In this document: positions 8,941 to 16,969 of the stretch, piece after piece
How the letters are laid out: the number at the start of each line of letters is the position of its first letter
Numbering within the stretch: position 1 is the first letter of the stretch
Assembly: GCF_002117125.1 (NCBI RefSeq)
Contig: NZ_CP019344.1
Coordinates: 2,384,501 to 2,448,500, forward strand
Direction of reading: 5' to 3'
DNA: 64,000 nt
Source: Nonlabens spongiae
GTDB taxonomy: Bacteria; Bacteroidota; Bacteroidia; Flavobacteriales; Flavobacteriaceae
The notes under the pieces: model-generated
Told to the model about the DNA's origin: nothing
Database searches by the model: none
Seen by the model: the letters and a program-made list of their open reading frames with translations, nothing else
Position numbers and translations under genes: made by a program

Positions 8941-8944
8941 TATA
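8937..8944 (-). promoter_or_regulatory. Promoter -7 box TATATTTG of the HTH-DUF3800 operon
   Basis: Exact match to TAnnTTTG on the minus strand, overlapping the inverted-repeat operator. Confidence 0.65.
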
Positions 8945-8990
8945 GTGTTTTTCTAACAACATCTTACTCGATTAGCCCAAGCTGTCTTTT

Positions 8991-8998
8991 TATCTTTG
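8991..8998 (+). promoter_or_regulatory. Promoter -7 box TATCTTTG of gltX
   Basis: Exact TAnnTTTG box 18 bases upstream of the gltX ATG. Its last bases would be the TTG of a longer reading frame, which argues for the ATG at 9017 as the true start. Confidence 0.7.
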
Positions 8999-9016
8999 CC
9001 GGCAAATAAAATAGCT

Positions 9017-10534
9017 ATGAGTCAGCCCGTACGTGTAAGATTTGCTCCCAGTCCTACCGGTCCTTTGCATATAGGTGGTGTAAGAACCGCACTTTTCAAT
9101 TATTTGTTTGCTAAAAAATATAACGGAACCTTCGTTTTACGAATCGAGGATACAGATCAAAACCGCTATGTAGAAGGAGCTGAAGATTACATCAAGGAAG
9201 CTCTGGACTGGTGCAACATTCCTTATGATGAAGGTCCTGGACGTGAGGGTGAATATGGCCCCTACCGTCAGAGCGAGCGTAAAAATCGCTACCGTAAGTA
9301 CGCTGAAAAGCTAATTTTGAACGGTGCTGCCTATTATGCTTTTGATACTCCAGAAGAACTGGACGCAGCCCGTAAAAAAGCCGAAGGAAACAAACAAACC
9401 TTCATCTACAACCATAAAAATCGGGATGAGTTTAAGAACTCCCTGACGTTATCCCAAGAAGAGGTAGATCAACGTATCTCAGCAGGAGACGATTACGTTA
9501 TACGCTTCAAGCCTGAACTTAAAATGCTGGGAATGTTTGATGAGATACGTAAGGGTATCGAGATCGACACCAGCCTTTTGGATGATAAGGTGCTTTTTAA
9601 AAGCGACGGCATGCCTACCTATCACTTGGCAAATGTGGTGGATGATCACGAGATGGAAATCACCCACGTGATACGTGGCGAGGAATGGCTGCCCAGTATG
9701 GCGCTGCACGTTTTGTTGTATGAAAGTTTTGGTTGGACCGCTCCTAAATTTGCGCACCTGCCACTTATTCTTAAACCTACAGGGAAAGGAAAACTCTCCA
9801 AGCGCGATGGAGATAAAATGGGCTTCTCCGTTTTTCCGCTGGACTGGGTAGATCCTAAATCAGGCGAGAAAAGCAGCGGATTCAGAGAAGATGGATTCTT
9901 ACCAGAAGCGATGGTTAATATTCTAGCATTTTTAGGCTGGAATCCAGGAACGGATCAAGAAATTTTTACTCAGGATGAATTGGTTTCGGCATTTAACTTG
10001 GATAAAGTAAATAGTTCTGGAGCCAAGTATGATCCTGAAAAGGCAAAGTGGTTTCAGCAGCAATGGTTTGTGCAGCAAGATGATGCTGTTGTAGGTGCCG
10101 CTTTCGCGAAAGCGTTACAAGCTAAAGACATCTCCTACCCTTCTCAGGAATATGTTGACACAGTCTGTGGATTAGTAAAGGAAAGAGCCGTCTTTGTAGA
10201 TGATTTGTTTGACCTCTCTTTATTTTTCTTTGTAGCACCATCTGAATATGATGTAAAGAATGTCAAAAAATGCTGGAAGGATGATACAGGAGAAATCATG
10301 ACACAAGTTGCTGAACTTATCGAAAATTCTGAGGTGGAAACCGCGACAGAATACGCAGATCTCGTTAAAGGCTGGATCAAAGATCAAGATATGGGCTTTG
10401 GTAAAGTGATGATGCCTTTGCGATTGTCTTTAGTAGGAAGCCTCATGGGACCTGATGTATTTGAGATCGCGTCCATGATAGGGAAAGATGAAACGGTAGA
10501 TCGCATTAAAAAAGCTGTTTCTGAGCTGTCTTAG
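9017..10534 (+). CDS. gltX: Glutamate--tRNA ligase
   Basis: Charges tRNA-Glu with glutamate in the cytoplasm. The 505-aa class I synthetase has its HIGH-type motif as HIGG at residues 18-21 and the KMSKS-type motif as KLSKR near 259-263; the length is normal for bacterial GluRS. The start at 9017 gives the canonical N-terminus RVRFAPSPTG; upstream in-frame codons overlap the promoter. The dispersed palindrome at 10099-10114 is read in frame as AFAKA in the C-terminal anticodon-binding part, in a surface-type Ala/Lys helix. glnS lies 2.7 kb downstream on the other strand, so tRNA-Gln is probably charged directly. Confidence 0.98.
   Translation: MSQPVRVRFAPSPTGPLHIGGVRTALFNYLFAKKYNGTFVLRIEDTDQNRYVEGAEDYIKEALDWCNIPYDEGPGREGEYGPYRQSERKNRYRKYAEKLILNGAAYYAFDTPEELDAARKKAEGNKQTFIYNHKNRDEFKNSLTLSQEEVDQRISAGDDYVIRFKPELKMLGMFDEIRKGIEIDTSLLDDKVLFKSDGMPTYHLANVVDDHEMEITHVIRGEEWLPSMALHVLLYESFGWTAPKFAHLPLILKPTGKGKLSKRDGDKMGFSVFPLDWVDPKSGEKSSGFREDGFLPEAMVNILAFLGWNPGTDQEIFTQDELVSAFNLDKVNSSGAKYDPEKAKWFQQQWFVQQDDAVVGAAFAKALQAKDISYPSQEYVDTVCGLVKERAVFVDDLFDLSLFFFVAPSEYDVKNVKKCWKDDTGEIMTQVAELIENSEVETATEYADLVKGWIKDQDMGFGKVMMPLRLSLVGSLMGPDVFEIASMIGKDETVDRIKKAVSELS
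10099..10114. repeat. Dispersed palindrome CGCTTTCGCGAAAGCG, copy 3
   Basis: Exact copy inside gltX, read as AFAKA in the anticodon-binding region. Confidence 0.9.
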
Positions 10535-10560
10535 AAATGTAAATGTCACTTTGAAATTTT

Positions 10561-10685
10561 CTTGTCACTCTTAAATCGAGAGCATCGAGATATTCAGAAT
10601 CTCTATAAGATGACTCAATCTCAAAATTTTTAGGAGACTAAAAAGAGATTCTCAATCGTCGCAGAGCGCCGTTCAGAATGACAAA
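10561..10685. repeat. Intergenic repeat element, copy A
   Basis: The gltX-SPFH gap holds an inverted repeat, AGAATCTCT (10596-10604) with AGAGATTCT (10644-10652), followed by CAATCG and GTTCAGAATGACA. Pieces of this (AGCATCGAGA and GTTCAGAgTGACA) recur in the ytxH-glnS gap near 13.1 kb, so both gaps seem to hold members of one non-coding repeat family. Confidence 0.5.
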
Positions 10686-10765
10686 TCACATTATAGTGAG
10701 TTTGAATTTGTAACAATTCTCATATCTTCCACACCTATAAACTGCTAATCATTAATTTATAAATT

Positions 10766-11773
10766 ATGGGAGGATATTTAATAGTTCCAGTATTGTTGGT
10801 TCTAGGCTTCTTTTTATTGTTAGGAACCTTTTTCACCGTCAAACAACAAACGGCTGCGGTGGTGGAGCGTTTCGGTAAATTTACGAGTATGCGACACTCG
10901 GGCCTGCAGCTCAAGATTCCTTTAATAGATCGAGTTGCTGGGAGAATCAACCTTAAAATCCAACAGCTCGATGTGGTTGTTGAAACTAAGACTAAGGATG
11001 ATGTATTTGTTCGTCTGAAAGTTTCTGTTCAGTTTGAGGTAATCAGATCAAAGGTGTATGATGCCTTTTACCGACTTCAAAATCCGCATGATCAGATCAC
11101 GTCTTATGTTTTTGATGTGGTACGTGCAGAGGTCCCTAAAATGAAGCTTGATTATGTTTTTGAGAAAAAAGATGACATCGCTATCGCTGTAAAGCGTGAA
11201 CTTAACGAAGCCATGCTGGATTACGGTTACGATATCATTAAAACGCTTGTAACAGACATTGATCCTGATGTACAGGTAAAGGCAGCGATGAACCGTATTA
11301 ACGCCTCAGAACGCGAAAAAACCGCTGCAGAATACGAAGCTGAAGCAGAAAGGATCAAAATCGTTGCAAAAGCACGCGCTGAGGCAGAATCAAAAAGACT
11401 TCAAGGTCAAGGTATCGCTGATCAACGTCGTGAGATTGCAAGAGGTCTAGAAGAGTCAGTGGACGTATTGAATAATGTGGGGATCAACTCTCAAGAAGCA
11501 AGTGCTCTTATTGTGGTAACCCAACATTATGACACTCTACAATCTCTAGGTGAAGAAACAAGTTCTAATTTGATTCTACTACCTAACAGTCCACAGGCCG
11601 GTAGTGATATGCTCAACAACATGATTGCAAGCTTTACCGCTAGTGCTCAAATAGGTGAAGAAATGAAGCGCGCAAGAGCTGAAAAAGAGAAAAAGGAACG
11701 CCCCAGAAAACGGATCGATACCTCAAGAATTGATCTAGAAGAAAGCGAGGATACCGAAGATTTTGACGCATAG
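10766..11773 (+). CDS. SPFH/Band 7 (stomatin-like) membrane protein
   Basis: The 335-aa protein has an N-terminal hydrophobic segment (about residues 4-24) followed by the SPFH signature: TAAVVERFGKF, then IPLIDRV, and a helical EAEAERIKIVAKARAEAES stretch around residues 190-215. SPFH proteins oligomerise on the inner membrane and organise lipid domains or protease complexes such as FtsH-HflKC. The C-terminus (about 295-335) is highly charged. No NfeD partner lies next to it; it seems monocistronic and ends at a strong hairpin terminator. Confidence 0.9.
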   Translation: MGGYLIVPVLLVLGFFLLLGTFFTVKQQTAAVVERFGKFTSMRHSGLQLKIPLIDRVAGRINLKIQQLDVVVETKTKDDVFVRLKVSVQFEVIRSKVYDAFYRLQNPHDQITSYVFDVVRAEVPKMKLDYVFEKKDDIAIAVKRELNEAMLDYGYDIIKTLVTDIDPDVQVKAAMNRINASEREKTAAEYEAEAERIKIVAKARAEAESKRLQGQGIADQRREIARGLEESVDVLNNVGINSQEASALIVVTQHYDTLQSLGEETSSNLILLPNSPQAGSDMLNNMIASFTASAQIGEEMKRARAEKEKKERPRKRIDTSRIDLEESEDTEDFDA

Positions 11774-11796
11774 TAACCGCGTATTGATAGTATGAA

Positions 11797-11835
11797 AAAA
11801 TCCGCTGGTGATTGCTCACCAGCGGATTTTCCTTT
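11797..11835. terminator. Bidirectional intrinsic terminator
   Basis: A perfect 15-bp stem (11797-11811 with 11816-11830) with loop TTGC, flanked by A-run on the left and T-rich sequence on the right. It sits between the convergent SPFH gene and the holin-like operon and can serve both. Confidence 0.88.
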
Positions 11836-11852
11836 TTCCTAGCAATTTAATT

Positions 11853-12071
11853 TTATTTTCCTCCTTTTAAACCCACCATTTTATTTACAGCCTTTAGAAT
11901 AACTGCCTTTTTAGCGATAGAACCTATAATGTTGGTAACAATAGAAATAGGGCTCAAACTCTCCTTAACTTCATTCAAATTGAGCTTCATGGTCTCCTTA
12001 TGAACCTCTTGCTGAAGTTTTAAGTATTTAAGATCTCTCTCTACCTCTTCAAAATTACTATAAGTCCTCAT
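11853..12071 (-). CDS. Small conserved hypothetical protein (possibly DUF6327)
   Basis: A 72-aa protein with an amphipathic charged N-terminal half (YSNFEEVERDLKYLKLQQEV) and a C-terminal half with a mildly hydrophobic stretch (IVTNIIGSIAKKAVI). It overlaps the preceding holin-like gene by 14 bp, so it is the last of a three-gene operon with ytxH. Similar small proteins accompany YtxH and holin-like genes in flavobacteria; the DUF6327 name is from memory and uncertain. Function unknown. Confidence 0.75.
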   Translation of the reverse strand: MRTYSNFEEVERDLKYLKLQQEVHKETMKLNLNEVKESLSPISIVTNIIGSIAKKAVILKAVNKMVGLKGGK

Positions 12072-12441
12072 ACTGGGTTACGGTTAAATCTTCATTATTA
12101 TTGAAGAATTGTTTACTCGTTTTTCTTAAAATAAGCGTTTCTAGTTTGCTCTTAAGCGTAAACGCTAATACGATGGTTACGATGATATAGAAACCACCTA
12201 CTATTGCATATCCACCTGCAAGACTTCCTATAGCTTCTCCTATAACAATACTGCCAGCAACACTTAAGAAAAGTAAGGCGATCAATAAAAAAAAGGCCAA
12301 AACGAGGTTGTAGCTTATCGATACAGCTCCTTTTGTACCCTTTTTATAAAGATCTAGTTTATGGTAGTTAATGGTAGACTCAATGTAGTCTTGAGTGGCA
12401 TTTGTAAATTCGGTAAAATTTTCAGTAATACTTTTTCCCAA
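12058..12441 (-). CDS. Holin-superfamily-III-like two-helix membrane protein
   Basis: The 127-aa protein has two strong transmembrane helices (about residues 45-72 and 76-97) after an amphipathic N-terminus, like the Phage_holin_3_6 family. In bacterial chromosomes these are usually non-phage envelope proteins linked with YtxH and stress response. The start is a TTG at 12441: the reading frame holds no ATG between the preceding in-frame stop and the first helix. It lies 13 bp after ytxH and overlaps the next gene. Confidence 0.78.
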   Translation of the reverse strand: MGKSITENFTEFTNATQDYIESTINYHKLDLYKKGTKGAVSISYNLVLAFFLLIALLFLSVAGSIVIGEAIGSLAGGYAIVGGFYIIVTIVLAFTLKSKLETLILRKTSKQFFNNNEDLTVTQYEDL

Positions 12442-12454
12442 GACGAAGTCTGTT

Positions 12455-12865
12455 TTATACGTTTACAGATGCAGATGTTGTTTGAGCAGCATCCTTAACT
12501 GATTTTGGTTTCTGTAATTTTGCATTTTGCTCACGCAATTGCTCTAATTTTTCTTCAAGAGCGACGATAGCGTCGTCAGCTTTGTAGCTTGCGCTTGAAA
12601 GTGCTGACTCAATGCGCTCACTTACCGTTCCTTTCCAGTCTGTCGCCTTGTGCTTAGCAGTATTGGAAAACTGATTAACCCTTTCTGATACATCAGCGTA
12701 GGTTTTACGAGCCTGGGCATCGATATCTCTCTGAGCTTTTTTAGCTTGTTTCTTAATTTTTTTTCTGGTCTTTTCCCCACTTTCTGGTGCGTAAAGAAGA
12801 CCAAATGCAGCTCCTATTGCAGCTCCTGCCGCAAGCGCTACTATAGCATTTGATGATTTAGACAT
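12455..12865 (-). CDS. YtxH domain-containing protein
   Basis: A 136-aa protein with an N-terminal glycine-zipper-like hydrophobic segment (AIVALAAGAAIGAAFGLLYAP, about residues 7-27) and the YtxH hallmark PESGEKTRKKI directly after it, then a Lys/Ala-rich coiled-coil tail. YtxH proteins are general-stress-related membrane proteins of unknown mechanism. It is first in the operon with the holin-like and 72-aa genes. An exact promoter box lies 23 bp upstream. Confidence 0.88.
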   Translation of the reverse strand: MSKSSNAIVALAAGAAIGAAFGLLYAPESGEKTRKKIKKQAKKAQRDIDAQARKTYADVSERVNQFSNTAKHKATDWKGTVSERIESALSSASYKADDAIVALEEKLEQLREQNAKLQKPKSVKDAAQTTSASVNV

Positions 12866-12887
12866 AATTCTTTCTTTAAATGGACTA

Positions 12888-12895
12888 CAAAGATA
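12888..12895 (-). promoter_or_regulatory. Promoter -7 box TATCTTTG of the ytxH operon
   Basis: Exact TAnnTTTG match on the minus strand, 22 bases before the ytxH ATG. Confidence 0.65.
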
Positions 12896-13044
12896 TTTTA
12901 ATAGATCGCAGCTGTCGTTAAATACAGGTTAACCTTAAAAAAACTACTATTAATTCAATCTTAAAAAAAGAAACAATCTACCAAATAATGTTAAAATGAG
13001 CCGAGTATTGCAATTTGATAACACTATTGTGTTGATGTTAATCT

Positions 13045-13060
13045 CGCTTTCGCGAAAGCG
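13045..13060. repeat. Dispersed palindrome CGCTTTCGCGAAAGCG, copy 4
   Basis: Exact intergenic copy between the ytxH promoter and the end of glnS, directly next to a second type of intergenic repeat. Confidence 0.9.
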
Positions 13061-13065
13061 GGATA

Positions 13066-13200
13066 ATCACAAGCATCGAGACATCGATAATGAAACTCTG
13101 AATCGCTCCTACCATCGCGTTCAGAGTGACAGTTACATTTTTTGAACTTGTCATACTGGTCAAGCGCAGCGCGATCCAGTATCTCCTTAATCGGGTCTTT
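13066..13200. repeat. Intergenic repeat element, copy B
   Basis: The 340-bp gap between ytxH and glnS holds no gene. It contains AAGCATCGAGACATCG, AACTCTGAATCGCTCC and GTTCAGAGTGACAG, related to copy A near 10.6 kb, followed by TGTCATACTGGTCAAGCG and GCGCGATCCAGTAT, which are partly complementary (ACTGG with CCAGT) and can fold as a hairpin. Confidence 0.5.
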
Positions 13201-13209
13201 AATACACTA

Positions 13210-14892
13210 TTAATTTGCTTCAATCTTTGCCCAAGTATCTCTCAACGTTACCGTGCGATTGAAAACCATTTTATCCTCAGTAGAATCTGGATCTACGCAG
13301 AAGTATCCCAAACGCTGAAATTGCACCGTTTCTCCTACTGGTAGATTTTTAAGTGATGGCTCTCCATAAGCTGTAATGATTTCTAGAGAGTCGGGATTAA
13401 TGAATTCCATAAAATCCTTTTCCTTATCAGTATCAGGAGATGGGACTGTAAACAATCGATCATAAAGGCGTACTTCAACAGGCAAAGCGTGTTGAGCACT
13501 TACCCAATGGAGGGTTCCCTTAACACGGCGCATACTGGCCTCTGTACCGCTACCACTTTTTGAATCTGGATCATAAGTGGCGTGGATTTCAGTAATATTC
13601 CCATCCTCATCTTTGATACAGCTTTCACCTTTGATGATGTATGCATTTTTTAAACGCACTTCCTTGCCTATGGTTAAACGGAAGTATTTTTTATTTGCCG
13701 ATTCCTTAAAGTCATCACGCTCTATGTATAATTCCCTCGAAAATGGCACTTCACGATAACCACGAGACTCATCCTCTTGACTATTTTCTGCCTGGAGCAT
13801 TTCCTCCTGACCTTCAGGATAGTTTGTGATAACCAGCTTCACAGGATCAAGAACACACATCACCCTGTTTGCATTTTTGTTGAGATCATCGCGCAAATGG
13901 AATTCTAGGTGATTCATATCCACAAGATTGTCCCTTTTACCTATACCGATGCTTTTTGCGAAGTTTTTGATCGCATTAGCCGTATACCCGCGTCTTCTCA
14001 AACCAGAGATAGTCGTCATGCGAGGGTCATCCCAGCCAGAAACCACACCATCTTCTACCAGTCTTTGCAACTTACGCTTGCTGGTTACGGTATGAGAAAC
14101 GTTTCTACGAGCAAATTCACGCTGTTTAGGGCGTACTTTACTCTCATCTACCACTTGATCCAAGAACCAATCATAAAGCTCTCTATGGGGCAAAAATTCT
14201 AGCGTACAGAAGGAATGAGAGATTTGTTCCAGATAATCACTCTCACCGTGAGTCCAGTCGTACATAGGATAGATTTTCCAATCTTCTCCCGTGCGGTGGT
14301 GGGCTTTATTAACTACTCGGTACATAATGGGATCACGCATGAGTAGATTGTTGGACTTCATGTCGATTTTAGCTCTCAGAACATGCTCACTGGCTCCATA
14401 CTTTCCATTTTTCATTCCCTCCAGCAATTCTAGATTCTCTTCAACACTGCGGTCGCGGTAAGGACTTTCAGTTCCTGGTTCGGTGAGGGAACCCTTTTGT
14501 TCAGCTATTTGCTCGCTGGTTTGTGAATCGACATAAGCTTTTCCATTTTTGATCATTTCTACCGCCCAGTCATAAAGCTCTTGAAAATAATCTGAAGCAT
14601 AGCAAAGGTTATCCCATTTATAACCCAACCATTCTACATCCTTTTTTATGGCTTCTACATATTTTGCCTCTTCCTTTGCAGGATTTGTATCATCAAATCT
14701 CAGGTTTACGGGTTTATTGTACTTCTCACCCAGTCCAAAGTTGAGACAGATGGCACTCGCGTGACCTATATGCAGATATCCATTAGGCTCTGGCGGAAAA
14801 CGGAATCTCAATTTATCCTCAGCCAGACCATTTTTCAAGTCTTCATCTATGATTTCTTCAATGAAATTTTTGGGAGTTTTTTCCTCGCTCAT
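13210..14892 (-). CDS. glnS: Glutamine--tRNA ligase
   Basis: Charges tRNA-Gln with glutamine. The 560-aa class I synthetase has the motif HIGH at residues 41-44 in PNGYLHIGHAS and the KMSKS-like VTSKRK near residue 268, followed by the two beta-barrel anticodon-binding domains. The start at 14892 gives MSEEKTPKNF; seven further codons upstream would begin with TTG inside the promoter region and are left out. It is divergent from folB, with the two promoter boxes 32 bp apart. Confidence 0.97.
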   Translation of the reverse strand: MSEEKTPKNFIEEIIDEDLKNGLAEDKLRFRFPPEPNGYLHIGHASAICLNFGLGEKYNKPVNLRFDDTNPAKEEAKYVEAIKKDVEWLGYKWDNLCYASDYFQELYDWAVEMIKNGKAYVDSQTSEQIAEQKGSLTEPGTESPYRDRSVEENLELLEGMKNGKYGASEHVLRAKIDMKSNNLLMRDPIMYRVVNKAHHRTGEDWKIYPMYDWTHGESDYLEQISHSFCTLEFLPHRELYDWFLDQVVDESKVRPKQREFARRNVSHTVTSKRKLQRLVEDGVVSGWDDPRMTTISGLRRRGYTANAIKNFAKSIGIGKRDNLVDMNHLEFHLRDDLNKNANRVMCVLDPVKLVITNYPEGQEEMLQAENSQEDESRGYREVPFSRELYIERDDFKESANKKYFRLTIGKEVRLKNAYIIKGESCIKDEDGNITEIHATYDPDSKSGSGTEASMRRVKGTLHWVSAQHALPVEVRLYDRLFTVPSPDTDKEKDFMEFINPDSLEIITAYGEPSLKNLPVGETVQFQRLGYFCVDPDSTEDKMVFNRTVTLRDTWAKIEAN

Positions 14893-14910
14893 CACAATCA
14901 ATTTACGCGA

Positions 14911-14918
14911 CAAATTTA
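14911..14918 (-). promoter_or_regulatory. Promoter -7 box TAAATTTG of glnS
   Basis: Exact TAnnTTTG box on the minus strand, 18 bases upstream of the chosen glnS ATG. Confidence 0.65.
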
Positions 14919-14949
14919 GGGTTTATTTCATGGCTTGTCTCCATGCTTT

Positions 14950-14957
14950 TATCTTTG
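14950..14957 (+). promoter_or_regulatory. Promoter -7 box TATCTTTG of folB
   Basis: Exact TAnnTTTG box ending only 4 bases before the folB ATG at 14962; a transcript from it would be leaderless or nearly so. Confidence 0.65.
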
Positions 14958-14961
14958 TAAC

Positions 14962-15321
14962 ATGCATAAAATACAACTCAATAACGTACGTGTCTTTACC
15001 AATCACGGTTGTCTTACTGAAGAAGAACTCATAGGAAGTGAATACCGTGTGGATCTCGAGGTAGAAACTGACTTAAGCAAAAGCGCTCAAACCGATAATC
15101 TAAGCGATACCGTAGACTACGTTTCTCTCAATAGGATCATCAAAGAGGAAATGGCGGTGCGCTCAAAACTATTGGAACAAGTCGCGCAGCGCATTCTCAA
15201 TCGTATTTTTAAGGAAGAGTCCATGGTACAAACTGCCGAAGTAAAAGTGGCAAAAGTTAACCCTCCTATAGGTGGTGATGTGGAAAGTGTCGTGATCGTG
15301 ATGAAACAAAATCGTTCCTAA
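14962..15321 (+). CDS. folB: Dihydroneopterin aldolase
   Basis: FolB cleaves 7,8-dihydroneopterin to 6-hydroxymethyl-dihydropterin and glycolaldehyde in folate synthesis. The 119-aa protein shows the family pattern: an N-terminal strand IQLNNVRVFTNHG, then a conserved Glu (EEELIGSEYRV), the DTVDYVSL segment and the final PPIGGDV turn. The start at ATG 14962 is chosen because the nine upstream in-frame codons overlap the promoter box. It is divergent from glnS and probably monocistronic. Confidence 0.95.
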   Translation: MHKIQLNNVRVFTNHGCLTEEELIGSEYRVDLEVETDLSKSAQTDNLSDTVDYVSLNRIIKEEMAVRSKLLEQVAQRILNRIFKEESMVQTAEVKVAKVNPPIGGDVESVVIVMKQNRS

Positions 15322-15422
15322 CAAATCTGAAGTCAAAAATCAGAAGATCCGTTGTTTTTGGAGTTAATAGCGCAACCTTTTTAAAAATCCTGCATCTAAC
15401 TGATAACCAAAAGGCTATCAAA

Positions 15423-15854
15423 ATGAAACACCTACTTTTTTTCATGTCACTTTGTATTGCGTTTGTAGGTTGTTCAGAAGGTGATGACAACCAGCGTCCT
15501 ACTTCAAGTAATTGTGACATGAATGTTGTTTTAAGCAATGCTCAATTCCAAAATGCACCGGCAGACCAGATTTCAATTGATGAATTGATTATAGACGGTG
15601 ATTGTTTAAAGATTAGTTTCAGCTCCAGTGGTTGTGATGGAAACAGTTGGGAGGTGAAATTGATAGATTCTGAGACCATCGCCGAATCATTTCCACCTCA
15701 ACGTGATATTAGGCTATCCCTGAGAAATATCGAAGTTTGCCAAGCGATAATCTCAAAAGAAATTTCTTTTGATATCTCTAATTTACAAGTAGATGGTAAC
15801 CAAGTGTTTTTGAATATTGCTAATAATGGCGCGCGTATTCTCTATGAATATTAA
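15423..15854 (+). CDS. Hypothetical lipoprotein
   Basis: A 143-aa protein with a type II signal peptide: hydrophobic stretch then FVGC with the lipidated cysteine at residue 17, followed by SEGDDN, an acidic start that in Bacteroidota often goes with surface or outer-membrane sorting. The mature part is a small beta-rich domain with four further cysteines, which may form disulfides. Function not recognised. It stands alone between folB and tRNA-Cys. Confidence 0.75.
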   Translation: MKHLLFFMSLCIAFVGCSEGDDNQRPTSSNCDMNVVLSNAQFQNAPADQISIDELIIDGDCLKISFSSSGCDGNSWEVKLIDSETIAESFPPQRDIRLSLRNIEVCQAIISKEISFDISNLQVDGNQVFLNIANNGARILYEY

Positions 15855-15894
15855 GCAATTCTTATCGCGTTAAGGATTGAGAGAAAAGCCCACA

Positions 15895-15912
15895 GTCCCG
15901 ATGTGTCGGGAC
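15895..15912. repeat. Hairpin element GTCCCGA-TGTG-TCGGGAC
   Basis: A perfect 7-bp inverted repeat with a 4-base loop, followed by GC-rich AGCGAAAGCCTGACCGCAGG up to about 15950. No gene is seen in this gap (15855-16030). There is no T-run, so it is not a standard terminator; it may be a dispersed intergenic element or a small RNA. Confidence 0.5.
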
Positions 15913-16030
15913 GAGGACTTGCAGCGAAAGCCTGACCGCAGGGAAAGCCCTAATCAAAAGCTTAAATTATCCTCAATACCACAGAATGTGATAAACCTGA
16001 ATTTTTGCAAGGTAGATAGGCTATTTTTAT

Positions 16031-16038
16031 TATTTTTG
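16031..16038 (+). promoter_or_regulatory. Promoter -7 box TATTTTTG of tRNA-Cys
   Basis: Exact TAnnTTTG box 12 bases upstream of the tRNA 5' end. Confidence 0.6.
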
Positions 16039-16050
16039 CGCTCCTTACAA

Positions 16051-16121
16051 GGTACCATGGCCGAGTGGCTAGGCATGGGTCTGCAAAACCTAGTACAGCG
16101 GTTCGAATCCGCTTGGTACCT
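16051..16121 (+). tRNA. tRNA-Cys (anticodon GCA)
   Basis: The acceptor arm GGTACCA (16051-16057) pairs with TGGTACC (16114-16120), with discriminator base T at 16121. The anticodon loop reads CTGCAAA, giving GCA. The T arm has GGTTCGAATCC. The length of 71 nt is normal for tRNA-Cys. CCA is not encoded. A hairpin with a T-run follows directly. Confidence 0.95.
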
Positions 16122-16128
16122 CAAATGA

Positions 16129-16154
16129 ACCTCTGTGAAAACAGGGGTTTTTTA
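16129..16154. terminator. Intrinsic terminator after tRNA-Cys
   Basis: Stem ACCTCTGT (16129-16136) with ACAGGGGT (16141-16148; one G-T pair), loop GAAA, followed by a run of six T. It may also help stop the convergent LysE gene. Confidence 0.8.
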
Positions 16155-16901
16155 TTTTTCTGGATTTTGTGACTCCTCCCGATTAATTTCATCCAGTCCT
16201 TCTAGAGAAGGATCCACAGGTTCAACCTCAGGCATGATATGGATTTCCTTAGTCAGCTCATCTGTGGCATCAGGGAATACACCTTTGAAAATAAGAACAC
16301 CTCCACATATTCCCATAATGATGGCGATGATGCGCTTCAACCAGAAAATTCTAAAGGGGGTTAGGTATCTATTGAGACTTTTGGCAAGTAAAACTTTACC
16401 TATATCAACAACTAAATAGGTAACTAAAACAGTGGAAAAGAATATGACTATACGGCTTTCATCATTATCAAGCTGCGGACTGAAAACCACTATAAGTCCC
16501 AGCCAAAAGCCCAAAACCCCAATATTTATAAAATTGAGCAGAAATCCTTTAATGAACAGCTGGGCGTAATTTGTTTTTTTTACTTCCAGCACCTCAGTTT
16601 CTACCTCTTTTAGATAAGTTTTTTTAGTGCGTACAAAAGATATTACACCGTAGATCGCCAGTATGGATCCTCCAAAAATGAAGAGGCTGGGATCGTCCTT
16701 AAGCTTGTCCAAAATACTGGCAGTCATAAAATAGGCTACCAGGAGAAAAATAATATCGGCTAGAATTACACCTAGATCAAGGGACAAGGCAGCTCTAAAA
16801 CCTTTAATAGCAGCAGTCTCGAGTAATGCAAAAAATACCGGTCCTATCAAAAAGGCCATGATAAAACCTAAGGGGATCGCTTTTAAAATGTCTGCCAGCA
16901 T
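16152..16901 (-). CDS. LysE family membrane transporter
   Basis: A 249-aa inner-membrane protein with about six transmembrane helices, starting with the LysE/RhtB-type segment PLGFIMAFLIGPVFFALLETA, where the conserved GP pair lies in helix 1. The family exports amino acids or small solutes by proton exchange; the substrate cannot be read from the sequence. The C-terminal 35 residues are acidic and lack a membrane segment. It ends at the tRNA-Cys terminator and has its own promoter box. Confidence 0.85.
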   Translation of the reverse strand: MLADILKAIPLGFIMAFLIGPVFFALLETAAIKGFRAALSLDLGVILADIIFLLVAYFMTASILDKLKDDPSLFIFGGSILAIYGVISFVRTKKTYLKEVETEVLEVKKTNYAQLFIKGFLLNFINIGVLGFWLGLIVVFSPQLDNDESRIVIFFSTVLVTYLVVDIGKVLLAKSLNRYLTPFRIFWLKRIIAIIMGICGGVLIFKGVFPDATDELTKEIHIMPEVEPVDPSLEGLDEINREESQNPEK

Positions 16902-16920
16902 TAAGGAAACTCTTGTTGCT

Positions 16921-16928
16921 CAAAGGTA
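16921..16928 (-). promoter_or_regulatory. Promoter -7 box TACCTTTG of the LysE-family gene
   Basis: Exact TAnnTTTG box 19 bases upstream of the start codon, with a TTTG at 16953-16950 about 21 bases further up that could be the -33 element. Confidence 0.6.
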
Positions 16929-16969
16929 GGCAAAGCATAAAGCAACTCACAAATTTGCTGAAGATCTAT

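Noticed and set aside
12058..12441. Prophage holin as evidence for a prophage
   Set aside because: No other phage gene is near; the YtxH-holin-like trio is a usual chromosomal cluster in this group.
15877..16128. 83-codon frame over the tRNA-Cys gene
   Set aside because: Covers the tRNA and its terminator; no protein features.
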